In this document: one piece after another, positions 9,145 to 16,463 of the stretch
Numbering within the stretch: position 1 is the stretch's first letter
Layout of the letters: every line of letters starts with the position of its first letter
DNA from: Oscillatoriophycideae cyanobacterium NC_groundwater_1537_Pr4_S-0.65um_50_18
GTDB taxonomy: Bacteria > Cyanobacteriota > Cyanobacteriia > Elainellales > Elainellaceae
NCBI GenBank assembly: GCA_016208305.1
Contig: JACQYI010000054.1
Coordinates: 124,001-188,000, forward strand
DNA: 64,000 nt
Reading direction: 5' to 3'
The notes under the pieces: generated by a model
What the model was told of the DNA's origin: nothing
What the model saw: the letters and a program-made list of their open reading frames with translations, nothing else
The model's database searches: none
Made by a program: the position numbers and the translations under genes

Positions 9145-9471
9145 CTACATCTTTGCCAGAGCGGTGACTTTAGAGAGCTTATCTTTGCCTAGCCCTTCCA
9201 AATCATTAAGATGAAGCCAGCCTTCTTTGACCAAGCCAGCAAAGACAAAGAGCAAACCCGAATATTGGTAGTCGTACTTGCCTTCGACTTCATGCCTTCT
9301 CGCACTCAAGAAGTCGTGCAGCTGCCAGAGATCGCTTAATTCCACAAGCGTACCTGCCTGTTCTCTCACCTGCCGAAGCAAAGCCTCAATTTCTCGCGCG
9401 TAGGCTCGTTCAAAGGCAGTTCGAGCTATGTTTTTTTCTACGTCAGTCCACTCAGCTTCACTCACTTGCAT
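9145..9471 (-). CDS. frp: Fluorescence recovery protein
   Basis: FRP binds the red, active form of the orange carotenoid protein, speeds its return to orange and so ends phycobilisome quenching. The 108-residue product matches the family in length and carries the conserved block SDLWQLHDFLSARRHEVEGK, with Trp49, His52, Asp53 and Arg59 corresponding to residues known to matter for OCP binding and activity. The C-terminal half is helical. It lies 256 bp downstream of ocp on the same strand, the classic arrangement. It may be expressed from its own promoter in that gap as well as with ocp. Confidence 0.95.
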   Translation of the reverse strand: MQVSEAEWTDVEKNIARTAFERAYAREIEALLRQVREQAGTLVELSDLWQLHDFLSARRHEVEGKYDYQYSGLLFVFAGLVKEGWLHLNDLEGLGKDKLSKVTALAKM

Positions 9472-9727
9472 GACTCAATCTAACTAAAATTTACACAAGA
9501 GTTGTTTCGTAAAAGTTGAGCATTGCCTCGATCGGAAAATGGATTTTTTTGAGAGCTACCTACCGCGACTCTTTCAAAGCGATTCATCCCCAAAGCCAGC
9601 AACGCCCCAAATAAGCGCTCACCTCGAGCATCTGTGATTTTTATCTGTCCTAAGCTTCTCTTAAGGAATGCTTGAGAGATCTCAGATCTTTCAAACATTC
9701 CTCAAATGATGTAAACCTGCTAGCGTC

Positions 9728-10687
9728 TTAGCGAACTAGGTTGAGAAGTTCCTTGGGAGAAGCCAGTAGGTCGATCGCAACGAAGAAAATCTTGCCTTCG
9801 GGATTGATCAAAAACCGCCAAGCCATGTTCATGCCTACGGCTGCACCAAACCAGGGGGTCTGAACCTTACCCGTGACTTTAATTTGAGTGTAGCCATCGT
9901 CTGCGGGTTCAGCGACGCCGCGCTCAGGAATCAAATTGAGGTTTTGGCATTCTTCCCGGAAGAATCGCATGATCGCTTCTTTACCCACGATCGGCCGTTT
10001 GAAAGGAGGCTGCAAAGCGCCATCTTCTACAAATAGCTTGATTAGCTCATCAAAGTCATTGGCATTTAAGTTATTCATGTAGCTCAACACCGTGGGGTTG
10101 TCGATGCCTTGAATGGTGACTTGAGTGCGCTGAGCCATGTCCTTGGGCACCACTACAGGTTCAGCCACTGTGGTGTAGCTGCCTAGTTTAGCGATATCGT
10201 ATCCCATGTCCACTACAGAGTTCCGCAAGACGGTAATTTGCTGCCCTTGGTCTAGCGTTTTGAGCGTTTCTAACACGGCATTCGCGTTGGCCGAAAGCTT
10301 GTAGCCTGTGGGAATAGGCGCAACAATGCCTTGCTCCATCCATTCTCCAAGCTGATTCCAGAAGCCTAGCTTGATGTTGGGTGACCAAGTGGCATAGGTG
10401 CGGCAGATGGGCGTATCGGCATGGTTTGCCAAATCGCACATGACCTGAGTTTGCTCCTCGAAACTCATTTTCTTAACTTGATTCAAAGTCTCTTCAGCAA
10501 ACTGCATGTTGGCTGCACCTGGAGCTGCAACCGTAATGGTTTTGCCCATTTCTAAAAAGGCGAACCATGTCCATGCAAGCTGATCTTCAGCGCTGAGCTG
10601 GTTGAATCGTGCTGTCAGAGCCGGTACGGCATCAGCTGACAGGGTGCTAGGGAAAATACTCCGGGCGGAATCTATAGTGATTGCCAT
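9728..10687 (-). CDS. ocp: Orange carotenoid protein (OCP1 type)
   Basis: OCP is a blue-light-activated carotenoid protein that quenches phycobilisome excitation. The 319-residue product has the N-terminal helical domain (about 1-165), a linker, and the C-terminal NTF2-like domain (about 195-319). Key residues are present: Trp110, Arg155 (ITVLRN), Tyr203 and Trp290 (equivalents of Tyr201 and Trp288), and Glu246 of the interdomain contact. The position normally held by Tyr44, which contacts the carotenoid ring, is Phe here (WFAFLEMGK). The presence of frp downstream supports an OCP1 assignment. The gene is preceded by a long gene-free region. Confidence 0.97.
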   Translation of the reverse strand: MAITIDSARSIFPSTLSADAVPALTARFNQLSAEDQLAWTWFAFLEMGKTITVAAPGAANMQFAEETLNQVKKMSFEEQTQVMCDLANHADTPICRTYATWSPNIKLGFWNQLGEWMEQGIVAPIPTGYKLSANANAVLETLKTLDQGQQITVLRNSVVDMGYDIAKLGSYTTVAEPVVVPKDMAQRTQVTIQGIDNPTVLSYMNNLNANDFDELIKLFVEDGALQPPFKRPIVGKEAIMRFFREECQNLNLIPERGVAEPADDGYTQIKVTGKVQTPWFGAAVGMNMAWRFLINPEGKIFFVAIDLLASPKELLNLVR

Positions 10688-10965
10688 GTTAAAGAATTAC
10701 CTCACTAAGTTTTCAGCTGTCTAAAAGGTGAAGCAAGACATCTTTGGGGATACAGCTCTGCCCCGGTAACTAAATTATCACAAATCGTTATAAAAATTAA
10801 AAAAAGTTTATATTCGCCTCAGAAATGTAGTGCCCTAGATGGCCGATATACCTAAAAATCTGCTTCACATTGCCTAATTATCTTTTAAATCTGATACCGA
10901 TCTTTAATATTGGATACATATCTTTACAATTAAGGCAAAGCTGCCATAGGTTTGCTAACTCCGCC

Positions 10966-11108
10966 GGGCGCATCTGGCAGTTGGGGGAGCCTCTAAATGT
11001 TACGAGAGCGGGAGGGTGGGATGGTGCGATCGCTGTTGTTCACTCTCCCAGCCTCCCACTCTCTCATCCCTAAAAATATCTGCTCCCCTAACGACGAGAT
11101 GCACCCAA
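10966..11108 (+). repeat. Dispersed ~140 bp element, copy 1
   Basis: This copy reads GGGCGCATCTGGCAGTTGGG, continues through GAGCCTCTAAATGTTACGAG and a GGGTGGGATG-GTGCGATCGC segment, and ends in AATATCTGCTC and GAGATGCACCC. The same order of blocks appears on the opposite strand at 11462-11599, with point differences and small indels. Confidence 0.75.
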
Positions 11109-11461
11109 CTGCGCCCATTTTTAAGCGGCCTTCGGTCGAAAGCACCAATAGCTGCTTGTCATTGGCGGGTTGTCATTGGCGGACTGTCATTAGTGGGTGA
11201 ATGAATGTTCCACAGAGTTACTCTTAAATTTTAGGCAGCGATCGCTCTTCTACATAACCTAATGCCACCTGAATTTGGACAATACTATTACCGAATTTTA
11301 CAGGGTTGTAAATAGGCTTGTTACCGAATCAATGACTGATAAAACAACCTGTTTTTAAACCTGTAATCATTGTCAAAGAGAAGGCTATACCCAGCCTTAC
11401 AAAGCTGATGAGAGCGGCGATGAGAAGGCGATCGCTCTTCTATCTTTTAGTAGATGAGCAA

Positions 11462-11599
11462 GGGTGTATCTCATCGTTATTGGAGCAGATATTTTCATGG
11501 ATGAGATGGGATGATGAGAGAGCAAACAACGGCGATCGCATCATCCCACTTTCCCGTTCTCGTAACATTGAGAGGCTCCCCCAACTGCCAGATGCGCCC
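11462..11599 (-). repeat. Dispersed ~140 bp element, copy 2 (inverted)
   Basis: Read on the minus strand, this copy starts GGGCGCATCTGGCAGTTGGG, continues with GAGCCTCTCAATGTTACGAG and GTGGGATGATGCGATCGC, and ends AATATCTGCTCCAATAACGA-TGAGATACACCC. It is an inverted, diverged copy of 10966-11108 with about 350 bp between them. No transposase frame is present between the copies. Confidence 0.75.
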
Positions 11600-11945
11600 T
11601 TTTCTGACTGGCGAGGTTTTGTCCATAGGCACGCTAGAGGCTTGCATTGCCACAAAGTCAACTTTTTGCTAACATTTCGCTAAAATAGTATATATGTACT
11701 TATGATGATTGAGTGAGTTTCAGTCAGCAACAAGTGGGGCTTCTGGCTCGCTAATATATGGCATTTACAAATTGCCTGTGAACGGGTGTAGAGGCCATGC
11801 CTCCACGCAGAGGTTCCGCCCCTGCCCTTCGTCCATAACTTGTGAAGGATCGCTATAGTCGATAAAAAAGATATAATTCTCAGCTTAAATGCTCCCAGGC
11901 AGATGCTCTCAGACAGCTCATTCACTAGACAGGTAGAAATGGATC

Positions 11946-12710
11946 ATGGCAATTATTGCGCTAAAGGCTTGGTACATTCAGGAATATGAGCCAATTCGTG
12001 AATTAGAAAAACGTCCTCATGACCTTCGCCTGAGCAAAAATAGTCTGCTGAAATCTGCCTTGAGAGCAGATTTTTTGGAAGATAGCGCAGAGGTGCGTGA
12101 GTCTGCCTGGTTTAAGCGCTACTTAGACGGAGAAACCGTCGAATTTTACATTGAAGGCAGTGGCGGCTATGCCATCTCCAATATTGATCTGATTAGCCAT
12201 GAGCTTTACTTCACTAAAAAAGATGTCATGGCGCAACTGGAGCCGACTATTTTCCTCTGCTACCAGACAGAGTATTTGGAGTCGGGCGATCTATTGCGAG
12301 AGTCGATCCAGTCAGTTTTGGAGAAATTGAACAAGCGATCGCGTCTTCCCATCACGCTAGAAGAATCTCATCGGCTCACCGAAGGCCCTGTGCGGCTCAA
12401 CAGCACCTTGATGCGCAAGATCCGTAAGAGCCTGCTGTTTGTGGCTGACGGAACTCCCATTTTGCAAATTGACGGTAGCCCACCCCAGCCTGTGCCTAGC
12501 CCCAAAGTCTGTGTTGAGGTCGGGTATGCCCTGCACTGCAAGCGCACAGAGCAAATTTTGCTGGCTCATATGGAGCGATCGGATATCAACGGACAGTTTT
12601 TGTTCGATGTACCTAGCGGCAATCGCATTCAGTTTCGCGGCAAAACCGACTTGAATAAGCTGCTGCCTCAGGCGATCGAAACTCAGCTCCAGCGATTCAA
12701 TTTGCTGTAA
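11946..12710 (+). CDS. Cyanobacterial conserved protein with TIR-like/NDT-like C-terminal domain
   Basis: A 254-residue protein. The N-terminal ~95 residues (starting AIIALKAWYIQEYEPIREL) form a domain I recall only from cyanobacterial proteins. From about residue 98 the pattern changes to a Rossmann-like layout: a first strand TIFLCYQTEY, a helix, a strand SLLFVADGTP, then PKVCVEVGYAL with a Glu before GYAL, a strand EQILLAHME and a final helix. This order is typical of TIR-like and nucleoside deoxyribosyltransferase-like nucleotide-handling domains, where a Glu in a VxxELGYAL-type motif is functional. The activity is an inference. It stands alone, next to the inverted repeats. Confidence 0.6.
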   Translation: MAIIALKAWYIQEYEPIRELEKRPHDLRLSKNSLLKSALRADFLEDSAEVRESAWFKRYLDGETVEFYIEGSGGYAISNIDLISHELYFTKKDVMAQLEPTIFLCYQTEYLESGDLLRESIQSVLEKLNKRSRLPITLEESHRLTEGPVRLNSTLMRKIRKSLLFVADGTPILQIDGSPPQPVPSPKVCVEVGYALHCKRTEQILLAHMERSDINGQFLFDVPSGNRIQFRGKTDLNKLLPQAIETQLQRFNLL

Positions 12711-12718
12711 GGTTTTTC

Positions 12719-13114
12719 CTAGCCTGCCTGAGGGCGATCGCTCCCAAACTGCTGACGCAGCACATCTAGCTTTGAGCAGTGCCAATAGTCAATGTGAGCG
12801 CAAATCAGCCCCTCAGAATTTAGCTCTAATTCGCTCCAGCCAGGAATGCGGGTGCGTGGCTTCCAGGGCAGAGGGGTCGTCCAGCTTAGCGTCCAATCTG
12901 TACGGATTTGGTTGTTTGTACGCTGGATGTCGTGTAGATCAAGCTGTGGATCAATAAACCAAGTGCTGATAAACCCAATCATTTTGCGATAGCGATCGCA
13001 CCCCCGAAATTCGTTCATGGGGTCTTTGAAATACACATCGGGCGCATAAATGCTGTAGGTCTGGTCTTGAGGAAATTTGCGATAGTCTGCTTTCAGGATG
13101 TCTAGGATATCCAT
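12719..13114 (-). CDS. DUF2358 family protein (NTF2-like fold)
   Basis: The protein starts at MDILDILKADYRKFP, giving 131 residues. The frame extends upstream to 13168, but family members begin at this point. The segment TYSIYAPDVYFKDPMNEFRG is characteristic of DUF2358, a family of cyanobacteria and plastids with a SnoaL/NTF2-like cone fold. Hydrophobic and Trp residues line what would be the cavity (WFIDPQLDLHDI, WTLSWTTPLPWKPR). The biochemical role is not known. It lies between the TIR-like gene (convergent, 8 bp apart) and the HxlR regulator on the same strand. Confidence 0.8.
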   Translation of the reverse strand: MDILDILKADYRKFPQDQTYSIYAPDVYFKDPMNEFRGCDRYRKMIGFISTWFIDPQLDLHDIQRTNNQIRTDWTLSWTTPLPWKPRTRIPGWSELELNSEGLICAHIDYWHCSKLDVLRQQFGSDRPQAG

Positions 13115-13186
13115 GAGCGATCCAGGCTGAGGGGGCACTCTGCACTCTAGCAAGATTCGCTGCCTCAATGCACCATGCCTGCATAT

Positions 13187-13576
13187 TTAGAGATCAGAGG
13201 CTTTGAAAGTAGGGGGAGAAGAGTCGCTATCCGCCAGATGGCTCTGGGGAATTTTTGTATCGACAATATGCTTCAAGCCCCAGGCCGTTAGGACTTTGAC
13301 GACAGGGCGCAAGCTTTTCCCTTTCTCGGTCAACTGATAGTTCATACGACGAGAATGATTGCTGTAGGGCTGCTTTTCTACTAAGCCAGATTCTTCAAGC
13401 AGTTTGAGACGGCTTGCCAAGATATTTGTCGAGATTCCTTCAGGAGACTCTAAAAACTCTTCAAATCGCTGCTTTTTGAGAAACATCATGTCTCGAATAA
13501 TCAGCAGCGTCCAGCGATCGCCAATTAGATCTAGCGTACAGGCAACAGGGCACAGGGATCGTCTAGGTTGAGACAT
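13187..13576 (-). CDS. HxlR-family transcriptional regulator
   Basis: A 129-residue winged-helix regulator with the family hallmarks: CPVACTLDLIGDRWTLLIIRD at the start (N-terminal Cys9 and the GDRW core), RFEEFLES, GISTNILASRLKLLEESGLV as recognition helix, and the wing YSNHSRRMNYQLTEKG. HxlR proteins often respond to reactive electrophiles or redox change through the N-terminal Cys. It is transcribed divergently from the thioesterase gene 127 bp away, a common regulator-target layout. The C-terminal 30 residues are low complexity. Confidence 0.92.
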   Translation of the reverse strand: MSQPRRSLCPVACTLDLIGDRWTLLIIRDMMFLKKQRFEEFLESPEGISTNILASRLKLLEESGLVEKQPYSNHSRRMNYQLTEKGKSLRPVVKVLTAWGLKHIVDTKIPQSHLADSDSSPPTFKASDL

Positions 13577-13703
13577 GGCAAGTAGAATCGCAGCGTGAAG
13601 AATCGCCGTACTTATATTTTACAAGCCTTATATTTTACAAGTCTTGCACTTTACAGACTCAGTCTGCTAGCCTGAATTTTAACTTGCAACTTAAAAGCTA
13701 AGC

Positions 13704-14159
13704 ATGCACGCATCTCCGCAAAAAAGGCCGTTTGAGATTGAGATGCCTTTACCCATCAAGACATACGATATCGACTTTGCCGGAATTGTCAGCAATATCG
13801 TTTATGTCCGTTGGTTAGAAGATCTGCGCTTGGAAATGCTGGCGCACTATTTTCCATTGAATGAGCAACTCAAGAATGGAATTGTGCCTGTTATTGTGCA
13901 AACGAAAATTGACTACAAGCAGCCCCTTAAAATTTCCGATGCTCCGAACGGCAAAATGTGGATTAAAACCCTAGGAGGGTTGCGATGGACTGTGAATGCC
14001 GAGATTAGTGTCAATGGCAAAGTGTCAGCTTTAGGGGAACAAGTTGGTATCTTTTTTGACACACAAAACAATAAGCCTATTCGCATACCCAAGGTACTCC
14101 TGCAAAAGTACGATGAATTGTCGGTTGAGGGGCATGATGACTTGATCAGAACCTTATAA
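13704..14159 (+). CDS. Hot-dog fold acyl-CoA thioesterase (4HBT family)
   Basis: A 151-residue single hot-dog domain protein. The segment TYDIDFAGIVSNIVYVRWLEDLR matches the 4HBT pattern, in which an Asp (here in YDIDFAGIV) precedes a hydrophobic helix with Asn and Tyr-x-x-Trp. The typical substrate is an acyl-CoA or acyl carrier protein thioester, but specificity cannot be told. The divergent HxlR regulator may control it. Confidence 0.8.
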   Translation: MHASPQKRPFEIEMPLPIKTYDIDFAGIVSNIVYVRWLEDLRLEMLAHYFPLNEQLKNGIVPVIVQTKIDYKQPLKISDAPNGKMWIKTLGGLRWTVNAEISVNGKVSALGEQVGIFFDTQNNKPIRIPKVLLQKYDELSVEGHDDLIRTL

Positions 14160-14196
14160 AAAATCTTTTAGGATGTAGACGTTACCTACTGAATGC

Positions 14197-14254
14197 ACGC
14201 AATTTAATACACGCAAATTTAATACACGCAAATTTAATACACGCAACTCAATGC
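14197..14254 (+). repeat. 15 bp tandem repeat running into a start codon
   Basis: The unit ACGCAAATTTAATAC occurs three times (the first copy one base shorter), followed by a degenerate fourth copy, ACGCAACTCAATGC, which contains the ATG of the next gene at 14251. The repeat occupies the position of the ribosome site, and no Shine-Dalgarno sequence is visible. Confidence 0.75.
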
Positions 14255-14664
14255 ACATAATTGCCTTACGCCTTCATCCACAGCAAGATCTGAAAGCTGA
14301 ACTTGAAAACTTTGTGCGAGTTCAGGGCATTGAAGCGGCCTGCATCGTCACCTGTGTTGGCAGCCTGACTCAAGCCATGTTGCGGTTTGCTAGCCAGCCC
14401 GATGGCACCCTGCTGGAAGGCAAATTTGAAATCCTATCGCTCACGGGCGTCATGTCTAAACATGGATCGCACTATCATATGGCGATCGCCGATACGACAG
14501 GACGCACTTTAGGCGGTCATGTCATGCCGGGATGCCTGATCTACACTACAGCAGAAATTATCATCGGCGTTTTACCCCACCTGAGATTTTGGCGAGAGCT
14601 TGATCCCATAACTACCTATCGAGAACTGGCGATCGATTCTATTGAGTCTAAAGAGATGCCGTAG
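14251..14664 (+). CDS. PCC/PPC (DUF296) domain protein
   Basis: A 137-residue protein made of one PCC domain, found in plant AT-hook proteins and as stand-alone bacterial proteins. The typical GxxxAxL-type beginning is followed by ACIVTCVGSLTQAMLRFA, the block EILSLTGVMSKHGSHYHMAIAD, and GGHVMPGCLIYTTAEI. The GxMxxxGxHxHxxxxD signature is intact. Stand-alone PCC proteins form trimers, and some are linked to DNA binding or metal-dependent regulation. The role here is unknown. Confidence 0.88.
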   Translation: MHIIALRLHPQQDLKAELENFVRVQGIEAACIVTCVGSLTQAMLRFASQPDGTLLEGKFEILSLTGVMSKHGSHYHMAIADTTGRTLGGHVMPGCLIYTTAEIIIGVLPHLRFWRELDPITTYRELAIDSIESKEMP

Positions 14665-14773
14665 GTTCATAAAGACTTGGTCACACAGCCAAACCGTAAA
14701 ACCTTTGACGGCGTATATAGAAGACAAGGTGAAACAATAGGATTGTCCAATTGAGGCTCAGAGGATCAACCCT

Positions 14774-16459
14774 ATGGCGAAACCAGCCATTCTAAGCATT
14801 GATGATGATCCCGATGTTTTGCAAGCGGTGTCCCGAGATTTGCGAAATCAGTATGGCGATCGCTTTCGCATTGTGCGGGCAGATTCGGGTATTGCCGCCC
14901 TAGAGGTGATCCGGCAGCTCAAATTACGCAATGAGGTCGTTGCTTTATTTTTGGTTGATCAGCGCATGCCGCAAATGGGCGGTGTGGAATTTCTAGAACA
15001 GGCAAAAGTCATCTTTCCTGAAGCAAAACGGGTGCTGCTTACGGCTTACGCCGATACAGAAGCAGCGATTCAGTCAATTAATAGCGCCCGCCTAGACTAT
15101 TATCTGCTCAAGCCTTGGGACCCGCCTGAGGAGCGGCTGTATCCTGTGCTGGATGATTTGCTAGATGACTGGCTATCGGCTTTTCGCCCGCCCTTTACCG
15201 GAATTCGGGTAGTTGGCCATCGCTGGTCGCCGCTCTCGCACCAAGCCAAAGATTTTTTGGCGCGAAACCAGATCCCTTACCAGTGGCTCGATGTTGAACT
15301 GGAGCCGGAAGCCGAAAAACTCGTGACCTACGCAGAAATGGATGGCAAACAGGCGCTGCCGCTCGTGCTGTTTCCTGATGGCTCACGCTTAATTCAGCCG
15401 TCTAATTTGGCGATCGCGGCCAAGATTGGCCTCCAAACTCAGGCAGAGCGGCCCTTCTATGATTTGGCGATCGTCGGGGGTGGCCCTGCCGGACTCGCAG
15501 CCGCTGTCTACGGCGCATCCGAGGGGCTGAGTACCGTCATGATTGAGCGAGAGGCGCCGGGCGGACAGGCAGGTTCTAGTTCTCGAATTGAAAACTACCT
15601 GGGGTTTCCCGTGGGCTTGAGCGGTGCCGACTTAGCCCGTCGCGCGGTAACGCAGTCGCGGCGATTTGGGGTAGAAATCCTGACGCCTCAAGAAGTGATG
15701 GGTGTTCGGCTGGCAGAACCCTACCAGATTTTGCAGCTCGCAGATGGAAGTGAGATTAGCTCTCATGCGCTACTGGTGGCGACGGGCGTCTCCTATCGCA
15801 AGCTTGACGTACCCGGCATGGAAAAGCTCTACGGAGCCGGAGTCTACTATGGAGCCGCTATGACAGAGGCGATCGCCTGTCAAGGTGAGATCGTTTACAT
15901 CGTGGGAGGGGCTAACTCGGCTGGGCAGGCCGCCATGCACTTTGCTAAATACGCCCGTGAAGTGGTGATGCTAGTGCGTTCTTCCAGTGGGGTAGATGGC
16001 CTATCGCCCTTGGCTAAGAGTATGTCGCAGTATCTAATCGACCAGATCGAGGCAACGCCAAACATTACCGTCTGTGGCGGTTGCGTCATCGAGGAAGTCA
16101 AAGGCGACGCTCAGCTAGAGGCGATCGTAATTAAGCACATCGCCACCGATGCCATAGAAACGGTCAATGCCTCATCGCTGTTTATCTTTATTGGAGCCAT
16201 GCCCAAAACAGACTGGCTGGATGGCACGGTGGAGCGAGATGAACGCGGCTTTGTTTTGACAGGGCCTGATCTGATGCGTGAAGGAAAAAAGCCCAAAGGT
16301 TGGAACCTCGATCGCCTCCCCTTTTTGCTAGAGACGAGCGTTCCTGGTATTTTTGCCGCAGGAGATGTGCGCTATGGCTCAGTGAAGCGGGTAGCATCGG
16401 GGGTCGGTGAGGGGGCCATTGCCGTTCAATTTATTCATCGCTATTTGAGCAAGGTGTAA
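14774..16459 (+). CDS. Receiver domain fused to thioredoxin-reductase-like flavoprotein
   Basis: The 561-residue protein has a receiver domain (1-125; acidic DDD 10-12, phospho-acceptor Asp62 in VDQRMP, Thr90, Lys113 in LLKPW), a glutaredoxin/thioredoxin-fold segment (about 144-220) with the CxxC site replaced by WSPLS, and a two-dinucleotide-domain flavoprotein (about 228-560). The FAD motif is GGGPAG at 235-240, the NAD(P)H motif VGGANSAGQAA, and the C-terminal FAD motif IFAAGDVR. The thioredoxin reductase CxxC is also missing: the segment reads YYGAAMTEA. It may pass electrons to an unknown acceptor or act as a signalling redox sensor. Its stop lies 4 bp before the next kinase gene, indicating an operon. 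Confidence 0.88.
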   Translation: MAKPAILSIDDDPDVLQAVSRDLRNQYGDRFRIVRADSGIAALEVIRQLKLRNEVVALFLVDQRMPQMGGVEFLEQAKVIFPEAKRVLLTAYADTEAAIQSINSARLDYYLLKPWDPPEERLYPVLDDLLDDWLSAFRPPFTGIRVVGHRWSPLSHQAKDFLARNQIPYQWLDVELEPEAEKLVTYAEMDGKQALPLVLFPDGSRLIQPSNLAIAAKIGLQTQAERPFYDLAIVGGGPAGLAAAVYGASEGLSTVMIEREAPGGQAGSSSRIENYLGFPVGLSGADLARRAVTQSRRFGVEILTPQEVMGVRLAEPYQILQLADGSEISSHALLVATGVSYRKLDVPGMEKLYGAGVYYGAAMTEAIACQGEIVYIVGGANSAGQAAMHFAKYAREVVMLVRSSSGVDGLSPLAKSMSQYLIDQIEATPNITVCGGCVIEEVKGDAQLEAIVIKHIATDAIETVNASSLFIFIGAMPKTDWLDGTVERDERGFVLTGPDLMREGKKPKGWNLDRLPFLLETSVPGIFAAGDVRYGSVKRVASGVGEGAIAVQFIHRYLSKV

Positions 16460-16463
16460 CGCT

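Larger units (their letters stand above)
10688..11945. other. 1.25 kb gene-free region with diverged inverted repeats
   Basis: This region separates ocp from the next gene. Its centre holds two copies of a ~140 bp element in opposite orientation (10966-11108 and 11462-11599). Short open frames here overlap each other inside the repeats and show no family features, so I call none of them. The part next to ocp (10688-10870) is AT-rich and probably carries its promoter. At 11791-11809 there is a small hairpin (GAGGC-CAT-GCCTC centre). Confidence 0.6.

Noticed and set aside
9480-9698. 72-codon minus-strand ORF between ocp and frp
   Set aside because: It fills the gap between two well-known partner genes, has no recognisable features and no good ribosome site. 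More likely it is leader or promoter sequence of frp.
10870-11683. Several overlapping ORFs of 60-91 codons upstream of ocp
   Set aside because: They overlap one another in different frames, fall inside the inverted repeat copies, and have no family features or ribosome sites.
14197-14254. Possible CRISPR-like repeat
   Set aside because: Units are directly adjacent with no spacers; it is a simple tandem repeat.
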